A stretch of 64,000 nucleotides of DNA from Penium margaritaceum (GCA_023375785.1 SZWC01000569.1:75223-139222); one strand, 5' to 3'. Positions 1 through 11,149 are shown, numbered from the stretch's first letter. Translations and numbers: made by a program. The notes: generated by a model from the letters alone, not told the origin.

Positions 1-1084
1 ATCGAGAACTTGTCTCGATGTACGTCACCGTTGTGGTTTTGCACCACGGTGCCGTAGTGGCTCTTTTGCGCAAAAAAAACTCTTTAGCGCATGTATGACC
101 CGTGTTGAGCCATGCATGGCTCTTGACGATCACCCCTTCCAGGTTTTCTCACGCAATACCCCAAACTTTGAGCTTAACTCAGAAAAATTGGCATTGTCGC
201 TGCTAAATTTCTCGCATGAAAACCTTTCCAAGGAAGTTCTGTTCAGGACATGGAAAACTGTTGATTTCCCTCCTTTTGTGCTTTGGAACAAAAAAAAGAA
301 AAAAAAAATCAAAACTAGTGATTTTCGGAAGAGCTCAACCAGAGCTTTTTGATTTCTGCGTCAAAACCCATGGTCAACTTGACCGCACTCTCAGGTTTGA
401 CCACAAACGTTTTCACCGTTTTGAGTATTTCTGTAAATGTTTAGCATAGAATTCCTCAACCTGAGGACCTATGAAAAATGAACAGAATTATGGCACATCA
501 AGTGCCGTTTTTGTTTCATGCTTGGAATCTTCCAAGAGTCACACGCTGGTGTGTTAGGAAAACTGTCGGTCTTCCCTTTTTTCCAAGAACATGAAAACAT
601 TGAAGAAAATGGTTGAGAAACTTCTCAATGTGTTTTAGAGCCTAGGATGAGCTCCATGCCACTTTTTACAGCGGCGAACCCACGGCCAACAAGGCCAGAC
701 ATCGGGTCCAACTGAGGAAATCGTCCTCGTCTCTAGTGTTGGTTGCACTTAGATATATTTAACTTTTTGGAACAAATATTTTTATTTAACCTAAATTTGG
801 AGCTTGGTCTGAGCTTCAAATATGTTTTTACGGCGTGCAAAACAGACGCCAAACGAAGGAACCATCCTTCGTTTCATGTGGAACTGACCGGGTCCAAAAC
901 AGAAGGTATTTCGGGCAAAAGATTTAAGTGGAGTCCGTGCGATTCAATCATTCCACCTCCGACTTGTACTCCGTGTTCGTTACCAGCTGCGCCACTCGCG
1001 CACACTTTTCACTAAAGCATAAGCAATTACAACGCAGTTTGTAAGCGCATTTGCACTTGTAACGTTTGCGCTTACGGCGATTCC
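1..1084. other. Non-coding stretch, nothing recognised
   Basis: A+T-rich DNA with short A and T runs (for example near 290-310). The only open frames are short and on both strands, with no domain I recognise. No LTR start, primer site or tRNA-like box is visible. It could be the body of a degraded element belonging with the primer site at 2332, but I see no repeat pairing that shows this. Confidence 0.5.
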
Positions 1085-1960
1085 CTACGACGTAGAGGGA
1101 GGACGGAGGAAGTTTCCTGTCCTCTTTCCTTCTTGGGCCGTCGGCCTATGTGAGAGGAGGACTGAGGAGTTCATCCCGTTGCCTCCCCCTTGGGCTGTCA
1201 GGCTCATGAGGGGGGGGTGAAGAGAGGGACGCCTCCCCTCTCCCCCCCCTTGGGCCGTCACCCCACGTGAGAGCGGAAGGGGGGGTGGAGAGGGGAGGTT
1301 GTCTCCTCTCCTCCCTCTTCCCGAGGGGAGAGAGGGGAGATGTCCCCCTCTCCCCCCCCTTGGGCCATCAGCCCATGTTAGAGGGAAAGGGAGAGGGATC
1401 ACCCTCTCTCCTCCCCCTTGGCGTCTATGCGCCGTCGGTGCTGTGGCCGAGTGGGAGAGGGAGGGAGAGGCTCAACCCTCTCCTCCCCCTCGGCGCTGTC
1501 GGCGCAATGGACGAGGGGGAGAGAGAGGGAGAGGCTCAACCCTCTCCTCCCCTTTGGAGTCGTCCAGGCAATGGACGAGGGGGAGAGGGGGGGAGCTCGC
1601 CCCTCTCCTCACCCTCGGCGCCGTCGGTGCCATGGATGAGGGGGAGAGGGTGGAAGTCGTCCCTCTCCTCCCCCTCGGCGCTGTCGGCGCAATGAACGAG
1701 GGGGAGAGGGGGGTTCGCCCCTCTCCTCCCCCTCGGCGCAGTCGGTGTCATGGACGACGGAGAGAGGGGGGGAGTCGTCCCTCTCCTCTCCCTTAGGGCT
1801 GTCGACGCCCTGGACGAGGGGGAGAGAAGGCCTTCTCCTCTCCTCCCCCTTGGCGCTTTCGGCATCACGAACGAGGGGGATAAGGGGGGGCTGGCCCTCC
1901 CCTCCCCCCTCAGCGCTGTCCAAGTATGGCGGGGCAGAGCAGGTGGTTCGCCCCTCTCCT
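1085..1960. repeat. GC-rich purine/pyrimidine minisatellite, unit about 60 bp
   Basis: A core reading gacgagggggagagg recurs at about 1510, 1574, 1635, 1695, 1753, 1813 and 1870, so the unit is 57-64 bp. Each unit also holds a roughly complementary pyrimidine half (cctctcctccccctcgg) followed by a short gcgctgtcgg-type link, so every unit has imperfect internal dyad symmetry. Units from 1085 to 1500 are more diverged. All six frames stay open only because of the biased composition, so I do not call a protein here. The block lies on the internal side of the minus-strand primer site at 2332-2343 and may be part of that element's body. Confidence 0.85.
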
Positions 1961-2331
1961 CTCCACGTGAGCATTCTAACAACGGGGCAGTGCAGTGGGG
2001 GAGAGACACTCCCCCACCTCCCATCTCGCCTCAGCTCTCGGCTGGTCGAGCTCTCGACGAGCTCGGTCCAACATAGCCGGTCGGGCGGCGTTTGGTGACT
2101 CCATCCGCCTCATTCTTTTTTTTTGGGACATCGGGGCGCATTGAGCTCTCCCATGAGCTCGCTCTCGAGGCTGAGAGCCCTAGCTCGCACCGCCGATGGG
2201 GCGGCATTTAGACAAACAGTCCAAACATTCATGCATTTTTTGCGGTCGGGTGATGTTGTCCGTCGATGTTAAGATCCGATGTCCGAGTGTGTTTGACACT
2301 TTCCCTTTTTGTTTCTCTCGCGGAAGCTCTG

Positions 2332-2343
2332 GCTCTGATACCA
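2332..2343 (-). promoter_or_regulatory. Initiator-Met tRNA primer-binding site of an LTR retroelement (minus strand)
   Basis: The plus strand reads gctctgatacca, which is tggtatcagagc on the minus strand. This is the standard 12-nt complement of the 3' end of plant initiator-Met tRNA, used to prime LTR-retrotransposon reverse transcription. If genuine, the 5' LTR lies just to the right (above 2344) and the element body runs left towards the minisatellite at 1085-1960. No second LTR or pol domain was found nearby, so the element is truncated or non-autonomous. The same 12 bases sit directly beside an LTR at 61687-61698. Confidence 0.7.
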
Positions 2344-3084
2344 ACGTAACAGATGTGGTCTGTTCTACAACTAACTGCTGCACCAAAATGTAGGCCCTTA
2401 GAATAGTCATCTCCGGGGAGGGAGCGAATGGTCGCCTCAGCCATTTTGGCTGAGACGAACCGCGCTACGAATGGACATAGTCATCATAGGGCATATTTGT
2501 AAACATGCAACCTAATCCTACTTCTTCAACGTGGCATTGCCACACTGGAAACAGGACCCTAGCATCATTCTAGGAGTGGAGGAGGACTGACACGATGCAT
2601 TTTCCATCGCGACACTCCTTTCGCCTCGAATCCGACCAAGGATTGTTTTCCAGGCTAGAGTCGAACCAGACTCTAGCCCATTATATTTTTTCAGGATTTT
2701 GGCTCCTCGAAACTTGAACCTCGAGTACCCAAAGTACCTGATAAACATTTGATGACCATTTTCAACCATAAAAATGGTCCATACGCTACAGTTACACTAT
2801 GGGATTTGGGTTTTATTCTTTTCTCGCCCGGACACCTATTGGGCCCTGCGGTAGCAGGGCCCGGTAGATGCTCTTTTGTCCATCACAGCATGTGCAAAAT
2901 CCTTCAAACCCCTCCAAACCAACGATAAAGCCCTTAGTTTTAATGGGGGGCTTGGCAGGGTCATCAGGAGCTTGCAAGGAGGTTTCGCCGCGAAACTCCG
3001 CTTGCAAGCTTGCGATGGCCGGTGAAGCTTGAAGTCAAAATCCATGCCCAATGTGTTATATACATGAAATATACCAGGCATGCC
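2344..3084. other. Putative LTR remnant and unclassified DNA
   Basis: By position, the first part should be the 5' LTR belonging to the minus-strand primer site at 2332-2343, but no partner copy was found to fix its length. Within it, 2841-2862 is a perfect GC hairpin (arms gggccctgc and gcagggccc, 4-base loop); related wording recurs near 45690 and 46014. No coding domain is recognised. Confidence 0.4.
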
Positions 3085-3104
3085 CGTTTTCGCTCACACG
3101 ACGA

Positions 3105-3225
3105 AAAACATGGGCACTGCTATCATTCTTTTTGTGATTATGGACATCGCCGGCTTTTTTGTTTTCAACTATGGACAGCGCGGTCTTTCCGTTTTTGACC
3201 ATGGACACCGCTGCTTTGTGGGCAA
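3105..3225. repeat. Short 30-31 bp minisatellite
   Basis: The phrase atggacatcg or a close variant recurs at about 3109, 3140, 3171 and 3201, each followed by a T-rich stretch, giving about four units of 30-31 bp. It sits where the 3' LTR of gypsy copy A stops matching other LTRs (about 3262), so it lies at or just beyond that element's truncated end. Confidence 0.7.
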
Positions 3226-3261
3226 AACGGTGGGTATGTTACTACTCCGTCATATAAAAAA

Positions 3262-3568
3262 GCTTTACAGACAAATCGGGGTCTTCAAAAATCAACGGCG
3301 AAGGTGCGAGAAGCATCTTTACAGATCTCGATAAACCTCGATGCTTTGAGAAGTCAACCAAAAGGTCGTAATGATTCTGTCGATGTTTCTTGGAAGTGGT
3401 CGAAACTGTCAAAACGTGTTAGAAGGAATCGTCGGAGGGGGAGGGCAGGTTGCTTAACCGCCCTCAATTGCTGGAGTGAAGATCAAGGTCTTGACGCTCG
3501 TTGGGCTATTGGTGTAATGACAGAGATGCCCACTTGTAGAGGTTAGGGACTCGTGTATGTCTTGTACA
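3262..3568 (-). repeat. 3' LTR of gypsy copy A, truncated
   Basis: Read on the minus strand it starts TGTACAAGACATACACGAG and continues through the family's conserved LTR blocks (equivalents lie at 7640-7099, 46748, 49671 and 50613). The match ends near 3262 next to a 31-bp minisatellite, so roughly 300 of an expected ~550 bp remain. Confidence 0.75.
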
Positions 3569-3606
3569 TATCATTTCCCCCCTTATAGCCACGACGTCCC
3601 GGGGCG

Positions 3607-4110
3607 CATACAGATGTATGCGCCCCTGGTCGGCGGCTGAGCGCATCTGCTGGGTTGGTTTTACCCAGTCGATACTAAACATCGTAGTCGAACCCGGATT
3701 TAATAAGTTCCATCCATCCGGTTTGATGTCTACTGAGGTTTGGTTGCATCTTCAAATATCTCAGTGCATGATGGTCTGTGCGTATGATGCATCGGCATTC
3801 AAGATAGCACTGCCATGTCGTAAGTACGTGTATGACTGCTAGCATCTCCTTCTCGTGTATGGCGTACTTGAGTTCTGGTCCGTGCAACTTTCGCGATACA
3901 TACGCGACCGGTTGCTCTCCGTTGCCGTGATCCTATAGGAGAACCACGCCAATGGCTCGGTTGGAGGAATCTGTAGCCATGACATAGTTGATCGTTAGAT
4001 TGGCCAATTGTAGGATTAGCGCCGAGGTCAAAGCGTTCCGCAAAGCAGTGAACGCTTCTTCTTTGTTGTCTCCCCACTGCCACTCGTTTTCTTTTTGAGT
4101 GAGGTCAGAG
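3607..4110 (-). pseudogene. Gypsy RNase H domain, copy A
   Basis: The minus strand encodes a recognisable Ty3/gypsy RNase H: a GPELKYAIHEKEMLAV block with the catalytic Glu in KEML, TDHHALRYLK with the catalytic Asp, RHQTGWMELI, and the terminal ADALSRRP block with the last Asp. The domain degrades the RNA strand of the RNA:DNA hybrid during reverse transcription. The first part (about 3900-4110) is in a different frame, and there is a stop just after GFDYDV. It lies directly before the 3' LTR because integrase is lost. Confidence 0.8.
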
Positions 4111-4199
4111 AGAGGTGCTAATACTCGGACGTAGTCCTGTAGGAAACGTCAGTAGTAATTGTACAAGGCAAGGAAGACTTGAACGTCTCAGACATTGGT

Positions 4200-4862
4200 T
4201 GGCATCGGCCGATCAGCGACTGCTGCCAATTTCTTTGGATCAATAGTGATTCATCCACCGTTGATGACGTGACAAAAAAAACTTGATCAAACGACAAACA
4301 AAGTCGCACTTGAAGAGTTTTCAAACAGAATTCTATCTTTGTGTTGCTTTGAGAACTTTTCGAAGATGTCCATCATGCTCCTCCAGGGTGCGACTGTACA
4401 CCACAATGTCGTCAAGATATACCACGACAAAATAATCAAGGTACGGGTGGAAAATGCGTTTCATTGCCGCCATGAATGTCGCTAGGGCATTTGTGAGTTC
4501 AAATGACATAACCTTGAACTCAAAATTTTCGTATCGTGTTAGGTATGCCGTCTTTCCGATGTCGGCGTCTGCCACGTGGATCTGGTGATAACCGCTGCGT
4601 AGGTCGATCTTGTTGAAAATTCAAGCTCCTCGGAGTTGGTCAAAACGTCGTCGACACGTTGGAGAGGGTAGCAGTTCTTGATGGTAGCGTTGTTCAATTC
4701 CCAATAGTCCACGCACATCCGCATATCGCAGGTTTTCAATTTCTTTAACAGTACTAGTGTGGAGTATGGTGACGTGGACTGGCGGATGAACCCTTGGTAG
4801 AGCATCTTATCGAGTTGATTCTTCAACTCGGTCAGCTCATGGACGCTCATCCCATAGGCTCC
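4200..4862 (-). pseudogene. Gypsy reverse transcriptase domain, copy A
   Basis: The minus strand reads MSVHELTELKNQLDKML, then FIRQSTSPYS, then MRMCVDYWELNNATIKNCYP (fingers and palm), and after a frameshift near 4600 [18 protein letters not shown] and [10 protein letters not shown]. The YLDD box, the metal-binding catalytic motif, is intact here (about 4405-4416), unlike in copies D and F. Frameshifts around 4600 and beyond 4330 make it non-functional. Confidence 0.85.
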
Positions 4863-4929
4863 TCAAACAGTGGGTCGGCTGCCCGGTTTCAGTTCGATGC
4901 GATGGTCGATGTCGCATTGAGGTGACAAG

Positions 4930-5620
4930 GTTTATGGGAGTTCGTCATGGAAGACGTCCGCACACCCTTGGATGAGAGGTACGAACTCCTCGGGAACCGT
5001 TGCAAACCTTGTTGATGTCGATGAGGCCGATGAGGCTGATGAGGCCGATGAGGCTGATGAGGCCGACCAGTGAGTTGCTGGCACTTCCGCTTCCTCCATT
5101 GGCACGAATTGCATGAGCCACGTGCGATCCCCTTGCCGTATACAATGCTTGGCGACATTGAGTGGTATTGGTTGGACAGGTTGTCGCCTCTTGGTTGTTG
5201 CGGTTTTCAAAGCTACTTCTGTTTCTAACGTTTCTGTCTTCCGGTCCACACACAGAATTTGTCCTTTGACGCCGTTGACTTCCACGTAGACTTCACCACT
5301 CTTCTAGTTGAACTGCAGATTGTGCTAGTATGGGAAATCGTGTCTGAGAATGATTTTGTGATCACTCATCGGACATGACCTATAGAGCCTTACGTCCTAA
5401 AAGTCTCCCAATAGCACTTGTAGTGGTTCTCGGAGCCTCCGTACCTACAATCTTCCATCAACGGTTTTTCCTTCAAAGACCCCAGTTGCTTTCGCACCAT
5501 GTCATTGCTTACACAAGTGTGAGAGGCACCTCAGTAGTGCCGGTATAATTCTGAGACTCTTGCAACCTCCAAGTTGCACTTTTAGCAGTATCGCCAGTTG
5601 GTCATCCTTGTACCCCTCGT
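4930..5620 (-). pseudogene. Gypsy protease and protease-RT linker, copy A
   Basis: The linker (about 5285 to 4932) is an open 117-codon stretch containing PIPLNVAKHCIRQGDRTWLM and PEEFVPLIQGCADVF, matching copies D and F. It holds an Ala-Ser-Ser run coded by a 9-bp repeat (5020-5075). Upstream, near 5490-5560, a protease remnant reads GAS...VSNDMV. The catalytic Asp position just before it is a stop codon, so the retropepsin is dead. The protease would cut the Gag-Pol polyprotein. Confidence 0.65.
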
Positions 5621-5729
5621 CGAACTTGGCGATCTCAAAGGCCCTCTACAGCTTTGTGAGCTGTTCAGATGGGTGATTTTTTGGCGCAAATTGCTCCTTT
5701 TGGACAAGAGTTTCGCCTTTCACTCCTGC

Positions 5730-6990
5730 CCTTTGCCATTTCCTGACTCATTTTTCTGCGACTTCCCCCCTTTTGGCCTGATGTTTGCTTCGATAGTTCC
5801 GAGCGATGTGTCTGATTTTCTTGCAGATGTAGGAAGTGCACGTGTCTTTTTGTTTGACGGCGTCCACTTCCATCGGAGTCGAGGAATCCCGGGACTGGCT
5901 TTTTCCATTTCCATGATAGTTATGATTCGGGGGTCGCCTGCCGTAGGATTCCTGGATCCAAGCATTGTACGCGGTGGTATCGATCCTTTCTGCTGCTGCG
6001 ATCATCCGTGGTAGGTCGTTTTGGATGCTGAAGATGACGATCAATTGTTGGATGTCCTGTTTGAGGCTGATGCTGTACTGAAAACAGAGTTCGTCAGGGG
6101 CGATATCTTTGCCAACGACGATCTCTCGGAATTTCCACGTGTACTCTGCCACGCTTGACTGCTAATGAAGGCCCTTGAGTTTGTATCAAGCATAAGAGAT
6201 TTTGTTCAGCCATCCAAAGCGTGCAAGCATTGCGCGTAAGAATTTGCTCTAGTCGGTTGGTGGCGTCAGCAAGTCTTGCTATTGTGGGTTGATGTGCTCC
6301 AAGGATAGAACGCCTACGGTTCATGATGCAAGACGGGTGCCATTGGCCGTCAATGAGGCCTTGCCAGTCTCCTGCTGTCGTTGGATGGCCTTTAGGTCGG
6401 ACCACCAACTTAATGATGTACCACGCAGAAGCGCGACTGCGAGGTCAATTTTTTTCCGATCGCTGTTGACCCCAACAGTAGTGAAATATACCTCCAAGCT
6501 TGTTAGCCACATCCGAACCATTAGTCCTTTGGAAGTTGCTAGACCAAGCAGTTCAAGAGGGGCTGGAATGATCTTGGGCTCGTTTGAAAGTTGAGTGTTT
6601 CTATTGAAGAGCACCGCCTCTTGTGCAAGAGCCTCCATCAGGATGTTGCGTTGTTGGAGGAGACGGCTGTTGATTCCCTCAAGCATAGAGACATGGTTTG
6701 CCACTTCCTTCTTTATCTGCGCCTGTCGTCCGGTGCCACCTGCAGTTCATGCTGCTGACGTTGAGGCTCTCAAGGGGACAGCTGGTTTACCGTCGTTGGA
6801 TCCGTGGCCAGATTGGATGTGGAGCCGTCGGGACTGACCCAGCTGTCGCATAGCCTGCCACGCCAGAATTCGCTGTCAGTTCAGGATTTGCATGCATAGT
6901 CACATTCTGCTCTTCCACTGCCGAAGTCGACATTAAAGACTGGCTACTGGTCGTCGGTTGCGCTCGCTTGCTTCACGCTGTAGTCTTAAA
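5730..6990 (-). pseudogene. Gypsy gag, copy A
   Basis: From the right end on the minus strand there is a leader with HPEDYLRQVDTAFR, a coiled region starting ANHVSMLEGINSRLLQQR, then a capsid segment with MWLTSLEVYFTTVGV and LRGTSLSWWSDLKAIQR. The segment near 5750-6150 (AEYTWKFREIVVG) ends in a degenerate zinc-knuckle reading CTSYICKKIRHIARNYRSK, in which CCHC residues are lost. Gag packages the element RNA in virus-like particles. Several frameshifts break it. Confidence 0.75.
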
Positions 6991-7098
6991 ATCTGCACAG
7001 TTTTGACGTGCGAAATGCGGTGTCGACTTGTCTGAGGTAGTCCTCCGGGTGAATAAAGTAGTCAGATGCCTCTCCAGCACCGTTGCACTCAGTGTTAC

Positions 7099-7640
7099 GC
7101 TGAATGGAGCATGGATGGTAAACAGGTATGAGTTGTGAGGTAGAACACAGTTTGAGAATCTGGGACACTTGAGCAATTTGTAATCAGCGTTAAGTGTACT
7201 TCGATGTCAAGTGACAGAATGACTGACCACCTACATGCAAGTGTTGAGTTAAAAATGAGATGTAGTCGGAGTCGTTGGGTCGATGGTCGAGTGACATGTG
7301 TGGAGTTGCGTCGTGAGTGGCCAGATCGAGAAGCTACGCCGGGGAATCGGGGGGCTTCAAAGATCGATAGGGAAGATGTGATATGCATCTTTATAAATCT
7401 CGATGAATCTTGATACGTTGAGAAGTTGACCAGAAGGTCGTGATGCTTCTATTGATTTTCCTCGAAACTTGTCGAAGTTGTCAGAACATGGGAGAAGGAA
7501 TCGCTGGAGGGCAAGGGCAGGTGGCTGAATTTCCCTCGATCATCGGAGTAAAAATCAAAGTCTCGACGCGTGGTGGGCTATTTTTCTAATGATAAAAACA
7601 TCCGCTCGGGGAGATAAGGGACTTGCGTACGTCTGTTACA
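7099..7640 (-). repeat. 5' LTR of gypsy copy A
   Basis: On the minus strand it runs from TGTAACAGACGTACGCAAG (7640) to GCGTAACA (about 7099), close to 540 bp, matching the ~550-bp LTRs of the family. The leader that follows resembles those of copies D and F, but its primer site is degraded beyond recognition. Confidence 0.7.
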
Positions 7641-7689
7641 TGAAAAATATCAAGGTTTGCGCCTATAAAAGCCTAACATTGTCGATAAA

Positions 7690-7928
7690 TTTGACTAAAG
7701 GGTGTGGGGAAATTGATGTAAATTAGGATACTTCATTGGAACCTTGTGGAAAGTGGTTGAAAGTATCGGAACCTTCAGATTCGAAACACTGAAGCTCAAG
7801 GCAAGTGGCCAAATTCCCTCGGCGGACAGTGTAGAAATGTTGAGGTCAGCACGCGGTGGGTCATGAATGTAAGGAAAAAGATACCCACTCTTGAAGTTCA
7901 GGGACTTGTGTACGTCTAAAACCTAACA
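7690..7928 (-). repeat. Gypsy LTR fragment, minus strand
   Basis: The minus strand starts TGTTAGGTTTTAGACGTACAC at 7928 and follows the family LTR for about 240 bp. It is the 3' LTR start of the fragment at 7990-8690. It lies in the same orientation and almost head to tail with the 5' LTR of copy A (7640). Confidence 0.65.
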
Positions 7929-7989
7929 CTCTCTCCCCATTTAGGCGTAACATCCCAACGTGTTAGCAGACATAGGGTAGAGACACTTT

Positions 7990-8690
7990 TAGATGCCGTC
8001 AATAAGATGATCAATGTGTCAGAGGTTGTCATAGGGCTCCAAGCTATTATCTGCAGAGTCCTAACTTTGTCAGTAGACGAGATACTTGGTCATTTTTCCA
8101 CAGTGTTGATGTTCAAGAAATCCTTCAATCGCACACTCCACATCCCTGTCCACTTAGGGAGGAGGCGGAGGAGTGACATCTCAGCCATAGAAGTTTGCGT
8201 TGAAGTCCCGGTAACAGTTGAGGGTACGATCGTGGAATACTCATGGATCACCATGATTTTTCGTACGTGCAATCGAGCAACAACAGGATTTTGCATTCAC
8301 TGGATCTCAAACACATCCAGCCATCAGGGTTTGAGCTTCACAAAGTATTTTCCAAAGCAATTGATGCGTGCCGAAGTGAAAAAGCCACGATCGGCAACAC
8401 TAAACACGTGATTGCTGCGATGTCAGTATAGTACCCGCATCAAAGCTGTTTGTGTCTTTGCGAGAGTCTATCGTCTTCCCTCTCAAGCGCTGGAGAAATC
8501 TTGGTGGTGGGTGTTCACAGGGGATACATTGCTCAGACTTTGGAGTCATGTCAGCGTGGCAAGAATCTTGTCATTGAGAGATTGCTAGGACGCTTCCTAT
8601 TCTTGTTGCTACTAACATGGCGACACCAACAAGTCAGATGGCCCACTAACAGTCAAGGAGGTGCAAGAAACAGCAGGGGTTAGGCTAGGG
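7990..8690 (-). pseudogene. Gypsy integrase C-terminus and chromodomain remnant
   Basis: Minus-strand fragments read MQNPVVARLHVRKI (the family integrase C-terminal block before the GPY/F-like end), then DRDVE..IEDFLEHQH, GKMTKYLVY and a DHLID tail of a chromodomain. More degraded integrase lies at 8440-8690. The chromodomain in this gypsy group tethers integrase to chromatin. The piece is truncated upstream and carries frameshifts throughout. Confidence 0.65.
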
Positions 8691-9299
8691 GGATGCACAA
8701 CACCTCATAAACTCCAATTTCTTAGTAATACAAAGAGAAATGGAAACTGAAAAGCTTGTAGCACAAACATTAGCTGCTGCACATGGCGGATGACATACGT
8801 GGCAGTGGCAGCTTGTCGTAAAACTGGCCACTAACCACTATGTTTGCCACAAATTTGTGCACAGGCATCCAAAAGTGACATCATCTGAACTTACAGATGC
8901 AAAATCATGAGCCAGACACTATGACTGGTCATGTGCATAGGTCTGGTGCTGATTGATGGACCAAAACTCCAAAACATGCAAACCAGACTCAAGAGCTAGC
9001 CCACCAAGAAAACTCCACCAACTGTAGAAAAACTACAAAGCAGCTTAGAAAGCATCCGAGACGTCAAACTAGCTGTTTGAGAGCTGTTGGTGGGTAAGAT
9101 CACCACCCTTTCTGCTCTGACGCTAGCTCGGTCCGCATTGGGGATCTACACGAGCATGGATCCGGGCGAGTGGTCACAATATGCTACATGGACAAACGGG
9201 GACGGCTCACATCACAGCACTCCCCCATGACTTGATGGTATGCATGACCATACATGTGTAAAACTGACAGAGGTACGCAACCGGATGCTCAATAGTCCA
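8691..9299. other. No recognisable feature
   Basis: No domain, LTR or repeat recognised on either strand. It may be the 3' tail of the copia remnant that follows on the minus strand. Confidence 0.4.
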
Positions 9300-9930
9300 T
9301 TCTCACACATCCCACTCTCAGGCACCCTCAGGCAAGGGTGAAGCATGACAGAACAAATGGCCACCATGAGATTTCCACATGCTTGTGCCTTGGTTAGGAA
9401 GTCAGCTCGATGCACATCCATGTTGAATAACATAACGGCGATCACTTGTGGCTCTACAAGATCATGAACAGCAATGTGCTTCACGCATGCATGAAACACA
9501 TCACAATTCTCATCAATGGCAAGAGCACTCTGGTTGTCGCTACGCATAACGACGGAAGTCACAAAACAGACGTAACAACCACACCGCCTCAACAGTCCTA
9601 GCTTATAGAACAACATAATCGGCACTTAAGGTGGTATGTGTAATGGAACCCAGCTTGTTGCCGCGCCACGACAGAGTGGTTCCACCGAGCAGGAACACAT
9701 AGCCTAGCCGACTGCGCCCATCAGAACTCCAAGCCCAGCCGCTGTTTGTGTAGCCGTCAACGACCACCAAACACTGCTGTCAAAAGAATAGTTTGAGGTA
9801 CTGTGCGGAAACCACATCTGCACCACTCGTACAACCTCGTGGAGGGCTCTCCTCCCATGATACACCAAGACCTGTGCAAGGAGGTTGACGACAAAGGAGA
9901 TATCGGGTTGTGTGGCCGTGGCCAAGTACC
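9300..9930 (-). pseudogene. Ty1/copia RNase H remnant
   Basis: Two minus-strand blocks fit copia RNase H. The right block (9925 to 9704) reads ATATQPDISFVVNLLAQ, the region just after RT in copia Pol. The left block (about 9600 to 9300) reads MRSDNQSALAIDENCDVFHA, VKHIAVHDLVEPQ and RADFLTKAQACGN, the end of copia RNase H. Stops and shifts lie between them. No LTRs were assigned. Confidence 0.75.
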
Positions 9931-10385
9931 GTACTGAAACTCATGTTTGTGTAAAGCAATTATTTAGGTTTGCCCTTGTGTTCCTTACATAGTTGCAAAG
10001 CGTTTGGGGGAATCACTCATGAATTTACCTATATGTGTTAACACGTTCTTTTCCCACGTTGTTGTCACTTGAATTGTGAAAGTGCTGGGTTCACAAACAC
10101 GTTCACTTGGACTTCAGCTCAGACCCAAGTAAGTTGGACGCTCGCAAGGCACTGGGCATGGGGGATAATGGATGATCTAACTGTGGGCTGTGTTTTTGCA
10201 CTCAAACACCCAACCTCGGACTTCAAGTAGCAAGGATGACGTTGCAAATGCCAAGGAGGTACGGGCGATGGGTGAGTTTAGTTTTCAGGCATTTATTGAT
10301 TGAGTACCCCCCTTGGGCGATCAGAAAAGAGGATCCAGAGGAGAATATGAAAAGTACTCAAGTGCATTGTGAAAAGTGAACGAAT
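9931..10385. other. No recognisable feature
   Basis: Nothing coding or repetitive is recognised. It may hold the 5' gag part of the gypsy element that follows, too degraded to see. Confidence 0.35.
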
Positions 10386-10559
10386 TTGAGTTTCGGTACG
10401 GTACATCAAAGAGCCAATGAGGCGCAAGTTCAAGGTCATGTCCATTGTCTCCCTCAACTGTATTGGTCATCCACCTTCAAGGCATCCTGCCCGCCAGGTG
10501 TGACAGGGGTGGAGGCTGCTGGAACTGCATCAAGGAGGTCAACAAATTGCTCCGCTACA

Positions 10560-10660
10560 ATGCGAGCGTAACATGCCTGGTGCTGCAAGAGTGTTACAAG
10601 CAAGCATTATAACTGCAGACAATCCGGGCATATTGTAGCCAAATTCCCTATGCTGTACAA
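10560..10660 (+). pseudogene. Gag zinc-knuckle remnant
   Basis: The plus strand reads C-Y-K, a short disrupted spacer with a stop, then CRQSGHIVAKF. This is the expected C-x2-C-x4-H-x4-C RNA-binding knuckle with the final Cys changed to Phe and an insertion between the first two Cys positions. It places the end of gag here. Confidence 0.5.
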
Positions 10661-11149
10661 TCCAAAGAGGGGAGTGATGGTGTGGAGGGACAAACACGGT
10701 AGGGCACTTCCTCCCTGCAAAAAACCTGATGGGTTTCCTGCCTAGCCTCCCCATACTCATGGACTTCATCAATTGACAGGCACCAGAGGACGAGGGAGCT
10801 GCATAGCTTATAACAATCCCCTCAGGACCTCTGTGTCCACCGGGGGTTCAGTGGTTCAACCCTGATGAAATTTTTGAAAGAGAATAGAGTGTGAGGGCAC
10901 GAGCAGCATCCCACTTCGACTTTCAATGAATAGTATCTTGGCGAAGCCCACGCATCCATCTCCTTCCTCCAGATGCTACAGAATTACCCCAAGGCACGAC
11001 ATGATGTCCATTAGGTGAGGTGTCCATGTGCAATTAGGGGTAAGGTGGTTAGGATCACGCCAGGTGTGAGAGGACACAAGGGCACAAGTAGTGGATAGCA
11101 GGATATCACAGGGCCTGAATCAAGTGACAGTGAGGTTTTTGGTCACAAT

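Larger units (their letters stand above)
3262..7640 (-). mobile_element. Chromovirus-type Ty3/gypsy retrotransposon copy A, degenerate, integrase deleted
   Basis: On the minus strand the order is 5' LTR (7640 to 7099), leader, gag, protease, reverse transcriptase, RNase H, then a truncated 3' LTR (3568 to 3262). The RNase H ends in the family motif NPADALSRRP near 3640, and recognisable LTR sequence begins within about 80 bp. The integrase and chromodomain present in copies D, E and F are therefore missing. All coding parts carry stops and frameshifts. Sequence kinship with D, E and F is clear at protein level (shared linker, RT and RNase H wording). Confidence 0.85.

Noticed and set aside
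1085-2098. Long overlapping open frames on both strands
   Set aside because: They exist only because the minisatellite has few stop codons in any frame; no domain and no codon-like conservation between units.
8007-8411. 134-codon plus-strand open frame
   Set aside because: Antisense to the minus-strand integrase end and chromodomain remnant.
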